Shown piece by piece: positions 16,474 through 24,043 of a stretch of DNA of 34,330 nt (position 1 is its first letter; each line of letters opens with the position of its first letter). Both the position numbers and the translations under genes were made by a program. Below the pieces are notes generated by a model. That model saw only the letters and a program-made list of their open reading frames with translations. It ran no database searches and was not told where the DNA came from. This stretch comes from an uncultured bacterium (GTDB lineage: Bacteria; Verrucomicrobiota; Kiritimatiellia; RFP12; UBA1067): positions 1 to 34,330 of the forward strand of contig CADCCQ010000023.1 of assembly GCA_902799955.1 (NCBI GenBank), given 5' to 3'.

Positions 16474-17151
16474 ATGGATCAGATAAGAATCAAGGCGGAG
16501 CCGCGTTCCGAACAGGGGACTGGGGCTGTTCGCCGTTTGCGCAAGACGGGCATGATTCCCGGAAGCGTGATGAAGATGAAGAAGGGCGGGACGGAGCTCA
16601 TCAAGCTCCCTGCGCACGACTTCATGATGGCGATGCGTGGCCATGCGAGCAAGCAGCTCCTGGTGACGCTCGACATGGACGGAAAGGAAGTCCCGGCGCT
16701 TATGCGCGAGATGCAGAACGACGTTCTCGCGGGGACTCCGATACATGTGGATTTCAGCGAGGTCTCGCTCTCCGAGAAGGTGCGCGTGACCGTGCCGCTG
16801 CAACTCGTCGGCGAGCCCGTCGGCGTGAAGCTCGGCGGCGGCGTGCTTGAGCAGGTCCTCCGCACGATCGACGTGGACTGCCTGCCCACGGACATCGCGG
16901 AGAGCTTCGACGTCGACGTCTCCGGGCTCGGCCTGGACCAGACGCTTTTCGTTCGCGACCTGAAGCTGGGCGACGCGCAGACCGTCGTGACCCACGGCGA
17001 GCTCGCGGTCGCGGTGGTCAAGGCCCCTGACGACGCGGTGCCCGGAGCGGCGCCTGCCGCCGGCGAGGCCGCCAAGGCGCCCGAGGTCATCAAGAAGGGC
17101 AAGGAGGATGAAGCCGCCGCCGGCGACAAGAAGAAGGAGGAGAAGAAGTAA
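16474..17151 (+). CDS. rplY: Ribosomal protein bL25 (long CTC form)
   Basis: This 225-residue protein belongs to the CTC form. The N-terminal 5S-rRNA-binding domain (RSEQGTGAVRRLRKTGMIPGSVM, residues about 11-33) is followed by the beta-rich C-terminal domain (VPLQLVGEPVGVKLGGGVLEQVLRTIDVDCLPTDI) and a Lys/Glu/Ala-rich disordered tail. It binds 5S rRNA in the large subunit. The stop overlaps the rpsF start by one base (TAATG). A pth gene, often found after rplY, is absent here. Confidence 0.92.
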   Translation: MDQIRIKAEPRSEQGTGAVRRLRKTGMIPGSVMKMKKGGTELIKLPAHDFMMAMRGHASKQLLVTLDMDGKEVPALMREMQNDVLAGTPIHVDFSEVSLSEKVRVTVPLQLVGEPVGVKLGGGVLEQVLRTIDVDCLPTDIAESFDVDVSGLGLDQTLFVRDLKLGDAQTVVTHGELAVAVVKAPDDAVPGAAPAAGEAAKAPEVIKKGKEDEAAAGDKKKEEKK

Positions 17152-17537
17152 TGAAGAAGTACGATGCTCTCTACATCTTCGTCGGGATCGCCAAGGACGA
17201 CGCCCTCAACGCCTGCCTCGAGAAGGCCTTGGCGGAGGTGACGCGCGTCGGAGGCAACGTCCTCTCGACGGAGTCCCTGGGCAAGCGCGCGTTCTCCCGT
17301 CCCATGTCGAAGAGGGAGTCCGGCGTGTACGTGAAGGTGCGCATGGAGCTCGACCCGCTGAAGGTCGGCGAGCTTCTCTCGCGCTACCGTCTCGTCGAGC
17401 AGGTGTTCCGCGTGCAGATTCTCGCCGTGGACGAGCGCCGCGAGGCGAAGCTCGTCGCGGAGCGCGCCGCGCGCGCCGAGCGCCTGGCAAGGAAGGAAGC
17501 GGCTGCGGCCGAGACGGTCGCGGCGGCGGAGGGTTGA
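17151..17537 (+). CDS. rpsF: Ribosomal protein bS6
   Basis: This 128-residue protein opens with MKKYDALYIF, the bS6 start. It carries the expected ferredoxin-like fold (VTRVGGNVLSTESLGKRAFSRPMSKRESGVYVKVRMELDP and LLSRYRLVEQVFRVQIL). A basic/acidic Ala-rich tail extends past the core. bS6 pairs with bS18 on 16S rRNA. The Shine-Dalgarno AAGAAGGAGGAG lies within the end of rplY. The order rpsF-ssb-rpsR-rplI is the classical one. Confidence 0.93.
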   Translation: MKKYDALYIFVGIAKDDALNACLEKALAEVTRVGGNVLSTESLGKRAFSRPMSKRESGVYVKVRMELDPLKVGELLSRYRLVEQVFRVQILAVDERREAKLVAERAARAERLARKEAAAAETVAAAEG

Positions 17538-17556
17538 AAAACAGGGGGATGACGTC

Positions 17557-18000
17557 ATGGCCTCTTTCAACAAAGTGATACTGATGGGCAACCTTACGCG
17601 CGACCCTGACGTGCGCGCCACCGGGACGAGCGGCATGAAGGTCGCGAGGCTCGGCATCGCCGTCAACGAGCGCCGCAGGGACCGCAACGGACAAGTCCAG
17701 GAGTTCCCCGTGTTCGTCGACGTCGACGCATGGGACAAGCTTGCTGAGTTGTGCGGTCAGTACCTCTCCAAGGGAAGGTCGATACTCGTCGAAGGGCGTC
17801 TGCAGATGGACACCTGGGAGAAGGAGGGCGTCCGCCACCAGAAGCTGAAGGTGCGCGCGACGACCATCAAGTTCCTCCCGCAGGGCGACCGTCTGATGAG
17901 CCCGCAGGTCCAGCATCAGCAGGAGAGCCACTCTCCGGCCATGCAGAACCCTCTCCAGGGCAGCTCCCTGGAGGGCGACCCAGACGACATCCCGTTCTGA
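17557..18000 (+). CDS. ssb: Single-stranded DNA-binding protein
   Basis: This 147-residue protein has an OB-fold core (FNKVILMGNLTRDPDVR; FVDVDAWDKLAELCGQYLSKG; ILVEGRLQMDTWEKEG) and a short Gln/Ser linker. The acidic tip ends DPDDIPF and recruits repair and replication proteins. The ATG at 17557 follows CAGGGGGATGA. It coats single-stranded DNA as a tetramer. Its place between rpsF and rpsR is conserved across many phyla. Confidence 0.94.
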   Translation: MASFNKVILMGNLTRDPDVRATGTSGMKVARLGIAVNERRRDRNGQVQEFPVFVDVDAWDKLAELCGQYLSKGRSILVEGRLQMDTWEKEGVRHQKLKVRATTIKFLPQGDRLMSPQVQHQQESHSPAMQNPLQGSSLEGDPDDIPF

Positions 18001-18042
18001 GAAAACCCGTAACGAAACAACCAATCACCAAGGAAGACCAAA

Positions 18043-18273
18043 ATGGCTTTCAAGAAATCAAACAGTTCGGCCGGCGAGGAGTTCGCCGCAAGGAAGCGTC
18101 CGCCGCTCGGCCCGAAGGACCAGATCGACGTCAACGACGTCGAGACGCTGAAGTACTACATCACCGACTACGGCAAGATCCTGCCCGCGCGCATCACCGG
18201 CGTCACGTCGGCGCAGCAGCGGCAGATCCGCCAGGGCGTCAAGCGCGCCCGCAACATGGGGCTCATGGCCTGA
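18043..18273 (+). CDS. rpsR: Ribosomal protein bS18
   Basis: This 76-residue protein carries the bS18 core IDVNDVETLKYYITDYGKILPARITGVTSAQQRQIRQGVKRARNMGLM. A variable basic N-terminus (FKKSNSSAGEEFAARKRPPL) replaces the zinc-Cys version seen in some bacteria; no cysteines are present. It binds bS6 in the small-subunit platform. Confidence 0.95.
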   Translation: MAFKKSNSSAGEEFAARKRPPLGPKDQIDVNDVETLKYYITDYGKILPARITGVTSAQQRQIRQGVKRARNMGLMA

Positions 18274-18291
18274 CGCGAAAGGAGCGCTGCA

Positions 18292-18762
18292 ATGCACATT
18301 GAAGTAATGCTCATGGACGACGTCAAGAAGCTGGGCAAGGCAGGCGAACTCGTCAAGGTCGCGCCCGGCTACGCCAGGAACTTCCTCTTCCCGAAGGGGC
18401 TCGCGGAAGTCGCGACGGAGGCGGCGAAGCGCCGTCTCAAGAAGCTCGAGGCCGAGCGCGCCGCGCGCGCCGCCGAGGAGCGCAAGGCCGCCCTCGAGGT
18501 CGCCAAGAAGCTCGAGAAGCTCGAGATCACCGTGTCCGCCGCCACGACCGACGGCAAGCGCCTCTACGGCGCCGTCAGCGTCACGGACATCCTCGCGGCG
18601 ATCGAGGCGAACCGCGGCGTGAAGATCTCGCGCAGCCAGCTCTCCGTCGAGGACTCCCTCCGCGAGGTCGGCGAGTACGAGGCGACCATCGACCTCGGAC
18701 ACGGCGTCCTGGTCAAGTTCAAGATCGTCATCCTGGACGAGCAGGCCCAGGTCGAGGCGTAG
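18292..18762 (+). CDS. rplI: Ribosomal protein bL9
   Basis: This 156-residue protein has the N-domain signature MDDVKKLGKAGELVKVAPGYARNFLFPKGLA, then a long Lys/Ala/Glu connecting helix (residues about 42-75) and the C-domain (VTDILAAIEANRGVKISRSQLSVEDSLREVGEYEATIDLGHGV). It binds 23S rRNA near the L1 stalk. It is last in the operon; a strong terminator follows after 29 bases. Confidence 0.95.
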   Translation: MHIEVMLMDDVKKLGKAGELVKVAPGYARNFLFPKGLAEVATEAAKRRLKKLEAERAARAAEERKAALEVAKKLEKLEITVSAATTDGKRLYGAVSVTDILAAIEANRGVKISRSQLSVEDSLREVGEYEATIDLGHGVLVKFKIVILDEQAQVEA

Positions 18763-18791
18763 GCCTCGGGCGTGTCTGAACGAGAAAGGAA

Positions 18792-18827
18792 GGGGGCGCC
18801 GTCCGTTCCGGACGACGCCCCCTTTTT
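18792..18827 (+). terminator. Intrinsic terminator after rplI
   Basis: The stem GGGGGCG (18792-18798) pairs with CGCCCCC (18816-18822) and CGTCC (18800-18804) with GGACG (18810-18814). There is one internal mismatch and a 5-base loop, and TTTTT follows. A next gene starts only 7 bases after the T-run. Confidence 0.92.
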
Positions 18828-18833
18828 GTTTCC

Positions 18834-20159
18834 ATGGGGGAGCGACACCTTTTCGTGATCTGGCCCAGGGGCCGATTCGCGCAGGACCGCATTCTCGCGG
18901 ACATGAGACGCGAGATGGATGTCGTCTTCTCCCGTCCGCTTTCCTTCGAAGGCGACTATGCTCTCGCCTACCGGAGGTTCTACGGTCCGTCGCTCCCGGA
19001 TGCGCGTCGGAAGGTCGCGAAGTGCGGGACGGGCGAGTTCATGCTCGTCGTCGCGGACGACCCCAGGCCGGACTACTGCGTCGTCCCCGTCCCCGGCAGC
19101 AGGCCCACGTTCTGCAACAGGCACACTTTCGAGCTGAAGCAGCGGTACAGGGAATGGTGCGGCGGAGGCCATAGAGTGCACGGGACGGTTCGCCGCGACG
19201 AGTTCGAGCGCGACGTAAGGATGCTCACGGGACATTCCGCCGACGAATGGGCGGATGGCGTCCCCTCCGGCAAAATCTCGCCCTCGCTCCCGGACTGCTG
19301 GGCTGCGGTCTCCGAGCTTGGCCCTTTCGCCGCCGGGAAGGTGCGCCCTGTCTGGGGCGAGCCGCCGGACGGCTCGCTTTTGATGAATGCGTCAGTCCTT
19401 CAGGAGGGCCGCTACCTCAACGACCTTGTGAGCGTTGGCGAATGCCTGGGTGTGCCCGCCGTCGAGAAACGCTCGACGAAGGGCGTGTGGTCGATAGGCA
19501 ACGAGTACTCGATGTCCGCGAGGATGCACGAGGCCGCGCCTGGCGTCGTCGCGCGGCCCCTCGCGTGGCGGTTCGCGGGCGACGGCAGGTCCGCCGCCGT
19601 CGTCACCGAGCGCGTCGCCGGGGACTCCCTCGCAGAGCGGCTCCGCCGCCGGCTGTCTCCGCAGGAGGCGGATTCCTTCGCCGCGGACATGCTGGAGCTT
19701 GCCGACGCCCTCGCCAAGACGGGCATCGTGCACCGCGACCTCTTCGCCGACAATTTCATCGTCGGCGCCGACGGACGCCTCAAGGCGATCGACTGGCAGC
19801 TGGCGATCGACCGTACGCTCTACCGCGAGGACCCTTGGGTGAGGAAGCACTGGAAGTTCCGCTATGTCGTCTTCGGGGTGAACCGCGAGATGGGCCTCGG
19901 CGTGTGGAACGACTTCGCCGCCATGGAGAAGCTGCTCTCCGCGTTTCCGCAGACCGCCGCCGTCGTTGCCGCGAGGCGGAGCCTTGCAGACCGCGCGGAA
20001 GCGATGACGTTCGCCGCGCCGCCGGATGCCGCGACGCGCATGAAGCTCTGGCTGTACGCCCTGTCGCTTCGCTTCCAGATGGTTCTCCGCGGCAGGCGCC
20101 ACCGCAAGTACGCGCAGCTGGAGCGCCGCTGGCGGACTGTGAAGTGCAAGTGGGACTGA
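18834..20159 (+). CDS. Two-domain protein with C-terminal WaaP/APH-like kinase fold
   Basis: This 441-residue protein has a clear kinase-like half from about residue 215. Its catalytic loop reads GIVHRDLFADNF (His300, Asp302, Asn307), and the metal-binding Asp320 lies in AIDWQLA. This is the layout of lipopolysaccharide-core and aminoglycoside-type small-molecule kinases, not of a DFG protein kinase. Residues 1-140 form a separate domain I cannot name; marks are VIWPRGRFAQDRI, CGTGEFMLVV and EWCGGGHRVHGTVRRDEFERDVRMLTG. There is no signal peptide, so it is cytoplasmic or peripheral. It sits ahead of an MBOAT acyltransferase and an SGNH-like protein, so a role in phosphorylating a surface-glycan or lipid precursor is inferred. 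There is no visible Shine-Dalgarno, and the ATG directly follows a terminator. Confidence 0.6.
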   Translation: MGERHLFVIWPRGRFAQDRILADMRREMDVVFSRPLSFEGDYALAYRRFYGPSLPDARRKVAKCGTGEFMLVVADDPRPDYCVVPVPGSRPTFCNRHTFELKQRYREWCGGGHRVHGTVRRDEFERDVRMLTGHSADEWADGVPSGKISPSLPDCWAAVSELGPFAAGKVRPVWGEPPDGSLLMNASVLQEGRYLNDLVSVGECLGVPAVEKRSTKGVWSIGNEYSMSARMHEAAPGVVARPLAWRFAGDGRSAAVVTERVAGDSLAERLRRRLSPQEADSFAADMLELADALAKTGIVHRDLFADNFIVGADGRLKAIDWQLAIDRTLYREDPWVRKHWKFRYVVFGVNREMGLGVWNDFAAMEKLLSAFPQTAAVVAARRSLADRAEAMTFAAPPDAATRMKLWLYALSLRFQMVLRGRRHRKYAQLERRWRTVKCKWD

Positions 20160-20181
20160 ATGCTGAAGGGACTGCAGGCAA

Positions 20182-21618
20182 ATGTTATTCAACAGCATAG
20201 ACTTTCTTGTATTCCTCCCTGTGGTTTTCGCGGTGTACTGGTGCGCTGCGCGGAGCGTCCGACTCCAGAACCTCGTCGTCGTCGTCGCGAGCTACGTCTT
20301 CTATGGATGGTGGGACTGGCGGTTCCTCGGGCTGATGGCGTTCACGAGCGCGTGGAGTTACGTCGCGGGGGCGGTCGAGCTGTCGCGGGCCGACGCCGGG
20401 AAGCCGCCTTCCAAGTTCGTCGTGGCGACGAGCGCGGTCGTCAATCTGGGCGTTCTCGGCGCGTTCAAGTACTACGACTTCTTTATCGGGGAGGCCGTGA
20501 CATTCCTGGGCAGGCTTGGATTCGAGGCGCACGCGCCTTCTCTCAGGGTGATCCTGCCCGTGGGCATATCGTTCTACACTTTCCAGGCGCTGAGCTACAC
20601 CATCGACGTCTACCGCCGCCAGATCCGCCCGACAAGGGACCCGATTGCGTTCTTCGCCTACATAAGCTTCTTCCCGCAGCTCGTCGCGGGGCCGATCGAG
20701 CGCGCCGTCAACCTCCTGCCGCAGTTCACCTCGCCGCGGCGCTTCGACTACGCCGAGGCCGTCGCCGGATGCCGCCAGGCGCTGTGGGGCTTCTTCAAGA
20801 AGTGCGTGGTCGCCGACAACTGCGCAGTCCTGGCGGACACCTTCCTGGGCGGCGGCGCCGGCGGCGTCGACGTCTGGATCGGGTCGCTTGCATTCGCCAT
20901 ACAGATATACGGCGACTTCTCCGGCTACTCGGACATCGCCATCGGCGTCTCGCGGCTCTTCGGCATAAGGCTCATGCGCAACTTCGCGTTTCCGTACTTC
21001 GCGCGCGACATAGCGGAGTTCTGGCGCCGCTGGCACATTTCGCTCACCACCTGGTTCAGGGACTACCTCTACATCCCGCTCGGCGGAAGCCGCTGCGGGA
21101 CCGCCCGCCGCATACGCAACACGTTCGCGATCTTCCTCGTCAGCGGACTCTGGCATGGCGCGAACTGGACGTTCCTGGTGTGGGGCGCCTTCCATGCCGT
21201 GCTTTTCCTGCCGCTTCTCCTGCTCGGGAGGAACCGCGACAACACGGGCGTAACCGCCGACGGACGCGCTCTGCCGCGCCTTGTCGACGTTTGGCACATG
21301 GCAAGGACGTTCTTCCTTGCGCTCATCGGCTGGACGATTTTCCGCGCGAGGTCGATCGGCGAGGCCGCCAGCTGGCTCGCGTCGATGTTCAACCCACGCT
21401 CGTTCGCGTCCCCGGCGGGCGTCCCGCGCGAAACGGCCGTCGCGGCGGTGGCGACCGTGCTGATGCTCTCCGTAGAGTGGTTCAACCGCCGCGAGGAATG
21501 GGGGTTCGCGAGGCTCCCCCGCCGCACGCCGTTCAGGTGGGCCGTGTACATCGCCGTCCTCTGGCTCGTCGTGTTCTACGCGCCTGGAAGCCAGAGCTTC
21601 GTGTATTTTCAGTTCTAG
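20182..21618 (+). CDS. MBOAT-family membrane O-acyltransferase (AlgI/DltB-like)
   Basis: This 478-residue multi-pass membrane protein starts MLFNSIDFLVFLPVVFAVYW, the AlgI-type opening, with AAGGGA about 10 bases upstream. Family marks are VVVASYVFYGWWDWRF, LPVGISFYTFQALSYTIDVYR, FPQLVAGPIER, FWRRWHISLTTWFRDYLYIPLGG (His285) and SGLWHGANW (His325, the catalytic His). It moves acyl (usually acetyl) groups across the inner membrane to a glycan acceptor. It lies 22 bases after the kinase-like gene and 12 before an SGNH-like partner, as in alginate or peptidoglycan O-acetylation loci. Confidence 0.9.
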   Translation: MLFNSIDFLVFLPVVFAVYWCAARSVRLQNLVVVVASYVFYGWWDWRFLGLMAFTSAWSYVAGAVELSRADAGKPPSKFVVATSAVVNLGVLGAFKYYDFFIGEAVTFLGRLGFEAHAPSLRVILPVGISFYTFQALSYTIDVYRRQIRPTRDPIAFFAYISFFPQLVAGPIERAVNLLPQFTSPRRFDYAEAVAGCRQALWGFFKKCVVADNCAVLADTFLGGGAGGVDVWIGSLAFAIQIYGDFSGYSDIAIGVSRLFGIRLMRNFAFPYFARDIAEFWRRWHISLTTWFRDYLYIPLGGSRCGTARRIRNTFAIFLVSGLWHGANWTFLVWGAFHAVLFLPLLLLGRNRDNTGVTADGRALPRLVDVWHMARTFFLALIGWTIFRARSIGEAASWLASMFNPRSFASPAGVPRETAVAAVATVLMLSVEWFNRREEWGFARLPRRTPFRWAVYIAVLWLVVFYAPGSQSFVYFQF

Positions 21619-21630
21619 GGGGCATGCACC

Positions 21631-22599
21631 ATGAAACGATTCCTGAAAAGGCTTTTGATGTTTGCGTTGGTGGTGTTCGTCCCCGCCGCGCTTTGGGTCG
21701 CCCTCGTCGTCGCGCTCGACAGGTCGAGCTACGTCTCGTCGCTGAAGATTCCGGAGGGCGCGTCGATTGTGGTGTGCGGGGATTCGCAGACGAAGGACGC
21801 GCTTGACCCCGCGCACATCCCCGGCTTCTTCAATTTCTCCAACGCGGCCTCGCTCCACGACCAGAACATGCTTCGCCTGAAGGACCTCTTTCTCGCCAAC
21901 CCGGGGAAGGTCAAAGTCGTCCTGGTCGACGCATCCCCGCTGAAGCTCGGCTACGACCCGGCGAAGCCGGTCTCGGACACCGAGGCGGCGCGTGTGCACT
22001 TCCTCATCCACGTCTACCACCTTGGCGAGGGCGTCCGCCCCGTCGGATCGTGGACGAAACTTGTAAGGGACGTCCTCTTCACGCGCAAGTTCAACGAGTT
22101 CAGGAAGTCGATCCTTCGCGGGAAGCGCTGGCGCTCGTCGCTTGCTGGCGGATTCGACCCGGACAAGACGCACGGCTTCGTCAACCCCCGCTACAGGGAG
22201 ATGGCGCTGGCCGACGTGAAGGACAAGGCCGAACGAGTGAATTCGCTTCCGCCCGCCGACGGGAACGAGCTGCTGTTCGGTGTGCTGGAGGCGCAAATCG
22301 ACCTGGTTCGCGCTCAGGGCGCAATTCCAGTGCTGACGACTATGCCGCTCTCGGGCCCGCTTCTGGAGGCAGTCGACTCCGCCCGGCTTGACGCCTTCAC
22401 GAAGGCCGTCCGCGGGCTCGCAGAAAGGAAGGGCGTCAAGTACATCGACTGCCTGCGGTTTAAAACGGACGACTCCGCCTGGCACGATGCAAACCATCTT
22501 AACCGGGACGGAGCCGCCGCGTTTTCCGACGCATTCGCGCCGCTGCTTAGAGGATGTCTATCTTCTTCGCCTGCGTCTCAGGGCGCTTCTTCACGATGA
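21631..22599 (+). CDS. Membrane-anchored SGNH-like protein, probable O-acetylation partner of the MBOAT protein
   Basis: This 322-residue protein has one N-terminal membrane helix (about residues 7-30), then an extracytoplasmic domain. VVCGDSQTKDAL holds the block-I Ser52, and WHDANHLNRDG holds Asp286 and His289, the DxxH of SGNH/GDSL enzymes. AlgJ/AlgX-like proteins of this kind pass the acetyl group from the MBOAT protein to the polysaccharide. AGGGGG lies 8 bases before the ATG. The natural fold ends near APLLRG; the last 17 codons run antisense into the hsp20 gene, an overlap of 53 bases. Confidence 0.78.
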   Translation: MKRFLKRLLMFALVVFVPAALWVALVVALDRSSYVSSLKIPEGASIVVCGDSQTKDALDPAHIPGFFNFSNAASLHDQNMLRLKDLFLANPGKVKVVLVDASPLKLGYDPAKPVSDTEAARVHFLIHVYHLGEGVRPVGSWTKLVRDVLFTRKFNEFRKSILRGKRWRSSLAGGFDPDKTHGFVNPRYREMALADVKDKAERVNSLPPADGNELLFGVLEAQIDLVRAQGAIPVLTTMPLSGPLLEAVDSARLDAFTKAVRGLAERKGVKYIDCLRFKTDDSAWHDANHLNRDGAAAFSDAFAPLLRGCLSSSPASQGASSR

Positions 22600-22885
22600 C
22601 CGTGAGCACGCCGTTCTCCAGCTTTGCCGCGAGCGTCTTGGGATCTGCCATCTCCGGCAGGTCCGCCGTCAGCGCGTAGTTCGGGTATGTGAACTCGGTC
22701 ACGACCTCCTTGAACCCCGCAGGGTTCTGGTACTTCGCGTGCGTCTTCAGCGTCAGCGTCTTGCCGTCGATGTGAAGCTCCGCATCTTCCTTTGCTATGC
22801 CCGGCAGCTGCACCTTGAGCTCGTATTCCTCCGGCTTCTCGGTGAATGTCGCGGTCGGAACCTCGAATTTCTCTTCGCTGTTCAT
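22547..22885 (-). CDS. Small heat-shock protein, Hsp20 family (second in operon)
   Basis: This 112-residue protein is almost entirely an alpha-crystallin domain: YELKVQLPGIAKEDAELHIDGKTLTL, then LENGVLTVIVKKRPE and a short tail with KIDIL (an I-x-I-like anchor). Such proteins hold unfolding clients as oligomers without ATP. AAAGGAG precedes the start. It follows another hsp20 gene with a 33-base gap. Its 3' end overlaps the convergent SGNH gene. Confidence 0.9.
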   Translation of the reverse strand: MNSEEKFEVPTATFTEKPEEYELKVQLPGIAKEDAELHIDGKTLTLKTHAKYQNPAGFKEVVTEFTYPNYALTADLPEMADPKTLAAKLENGVLTVIVKKRPETQAKKIDIL

Positions 22886-22918
22886 TTCAGGTCTCCTTTC
22901 TTGTATGAGGTTGTTGCC

Positions 22919-23317
22919 TTAGGCGATTGCGATCCTGCGCACGCCATCCGTTTCCGATTTCGGGAGTTCGATGCGGAGGATTCCGTTTTCGAACTTCGCG
23001 TTTGCCTTCGACGCGTCGACGCGGAAGGGGAGCTCCACGCGGCGGCTCCACGCGGGCGCCTTCCTCTCGGCACCGTCCGTCGGCTCCGCCGGCTTGTCCG
23101 CAATCACCACCGCCTGCGCCTCCAGCGTCAGGTCTACGTCCTTCGCCGTCTTGCCGGGAAGCTGCAGGTCGACGATCATGGCATTGTCGTCGAGGAACAC
23201 ATTCACCGGCGGAAAACGGCCGGCCGCGCGCGCCCTCATGTTTCTGAAGACGTTGCCGCCGACATTCAGAATGTCATCCAGGAAACTCCATGGATCCATA
23301 TTTATCAGTGTGTTCAT
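22919..23317 (-). CDS. Small heat-shock protein, Hsp20 family (first in operon)
   Basis: This 132-residue protein is read from ATG 23317, after AAAGGAGAAAC on the minus strand; an upstream in-frame GTG lacks a ribosome site. The N-terminus MDPWSFLDDILN is the hydrophobic, client-binding arm. The alpha-crystallin domain runs from about residue 35 (PPVNVFLDDNAMIVDLQLPGKTAKDVDLTLE) to FENGILRIELPKSE. It is transcribed with the second hsp20. The upstream sequence holds a sigma-54-like element. Confidence 0.9.
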   Translation of the reverse strand: MNTLINMDPWSFLDDILNVGGNVFRNMRARAAGRFPPVNVFLDDNAMIVDLQLPGKTAKDVDLTLEAQAVVIADKPAEPTDGAERKAPAWSRRVELPFRVDASKANAKFENGILRIELPKSETDGVRRIAIA

Positions 23318-23354
23318 TTTTGTTTCTCCTTTCGTTTGACAACACAAGGAGATA

Positions 23355-23371
23355 TGCACACACCGTGCCAA
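23355..23371 (-). promoter_or_regulatory. Sigma-54-type (-24/-12) promoter of the hsp20 pair
   Basis: The minus strand reads TTGGCACGGTGTGTGCA, matching YTGGCACGRNNNTTGCW at all defined positions but one; GG at -24 and GC at -12 are correctly spaced. The predicted start is near 23344, giving a leader of about 27 bases to ATG 23317. A second TTGGCACGG (23392-23400) lies 29 bases upstream without a -12 half. Confidence 0.6.
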
Positions 23372-23401
23372 CGGGAATTTGCGTCAGATTGCCGTGCCAA
23401 C

Positions 23402-23418
23402 TGCGACACAAAGTCGCA
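23402..23418. promoter_or_regulatory. Perfect 6-bp inverted repeat between thiF and hsp20
   Basis: TGCGAC-ACAAA-GTCGCA lies upstream of the hsp20 promoter and just past the thiF stop. It could be an operator or a weak hairpin ending thiF. No T-run follows on either strand, so it is not a standard terminator. Confidence 0.35.
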
Positions 23419-23436
23419 TTGTGGGACAAAATCGGC

Positions 23437-24036
23437 CTAAAGTTCTTTTCCCAGCAGAATGGCAGCGACGGCATTGGCCTGCATTGCCGCGGCGATTGTC
23501 ACGCGAGGCCCGACTGGCGCCAGGCCGTCACGCACGTCACTGGCGAAGTCTCCGACCATGACGAGGTTGCGTCCTATGCGCCTTGTCCTGATTTCGTTGG
23601 AGCGCCCCCATCCAGCGAGGCCGCTTGCGCCGACGACCTTCATCCCTGCTGGGAGTAGTCTCTCAAGAAGCATCCGCTTGCTTTCCGCTGAGTCGAACGC
23701 CTCGACTACGATGTCGCAGCCGGAAAAGACGTCTAGGATGTTGTCCGTGGTAAGCCGCGTGTCGTGGACGGAGACGTCAAGGTCGTCTTCAATCATCCTG
23801 AGGTTGTCGGCGAGGGCGTGGACCTTCTTCTCGCCGAGCTGTCTGCGGAAGTAGAACTGGCGGTTGAGATTGGATTCGTTCACTACGTCGAAGTCAGCGA
23901 TGACGAGATTCCTCACGCCTGCGCGCACAAGCAGCATGGCGCAGTTCGATCCTAGCCCGCCGGCCCCTGCGATGCCGACCCTGGCAGACTCGAGGATGCG
24001 TCGCTCGTCTTCCGTGAGATATGGATTGGCGCTCAT
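23437..24036 (-). CDS. thiF: ThiF-like adenylyltransferase (short, type-2 form)
   Basis: This protein is about 199 residues from ATG 24036 (MSANPYLT...); a GTG at 24060 is a possible alternative start. It has an E1-like nucleotide-binding fold: VGIAGAGGLGSNCAMLLVRAGV (GxGGxG), LVIADFDVVNESNLNRQFYF (D-x(n)-NLNRQ, the ATP/Mg site) and the crossover DIVVEAFDSAESKRMLLE. The length of about 200 fits the ThiF subfamily that lacks the C-terminal zinc Cys pairs. It adenylates the C-terminal Gly-Gly of ThiS to load sulfur for the thiamin thiazole. thiS lies directly upstream. Confidence 0.82.
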   Translation of the reverse strand: MSANPYLTEDERRILESARVGIAGAGGLGSNCAMLLVRAGVRNLVIADFDVVNESNLNRQFYFRRQLGEKKVHALADNLRMIEDDLDVSVHDTRLTTDNILDVFSGCDIVVEAFDSAESKRMLLERLLPAGMKVVGASGLAGWGRSNEIRTRRIGRNLVMVGDFASDVRDGLAPVGPRVTIAAAMQANAVAAILLGKEL

Positions 24037-24043
24037 GATTCCG

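Noticed and set aside
20185..22497. A 770-codon open frame on the minus strand opposite the MBOAT and SGNH genes
   Set aside because: It is Arg/Asp/Val-rich low-quality sequence mirroring GC-rich codons of two clear plus-strand families. Other long minus frames (8497-10047, 27807-29282, 6708-7859) are rejected for the same reason.
23318..23436. CIRCE (HrcA) operator for the hsp20 genes
   Set aside because: No TTAGCACTC-N9-GAGTGCTAA pattern is present; the only inverted repeat is TGCGAC-N5-GTCGCA.
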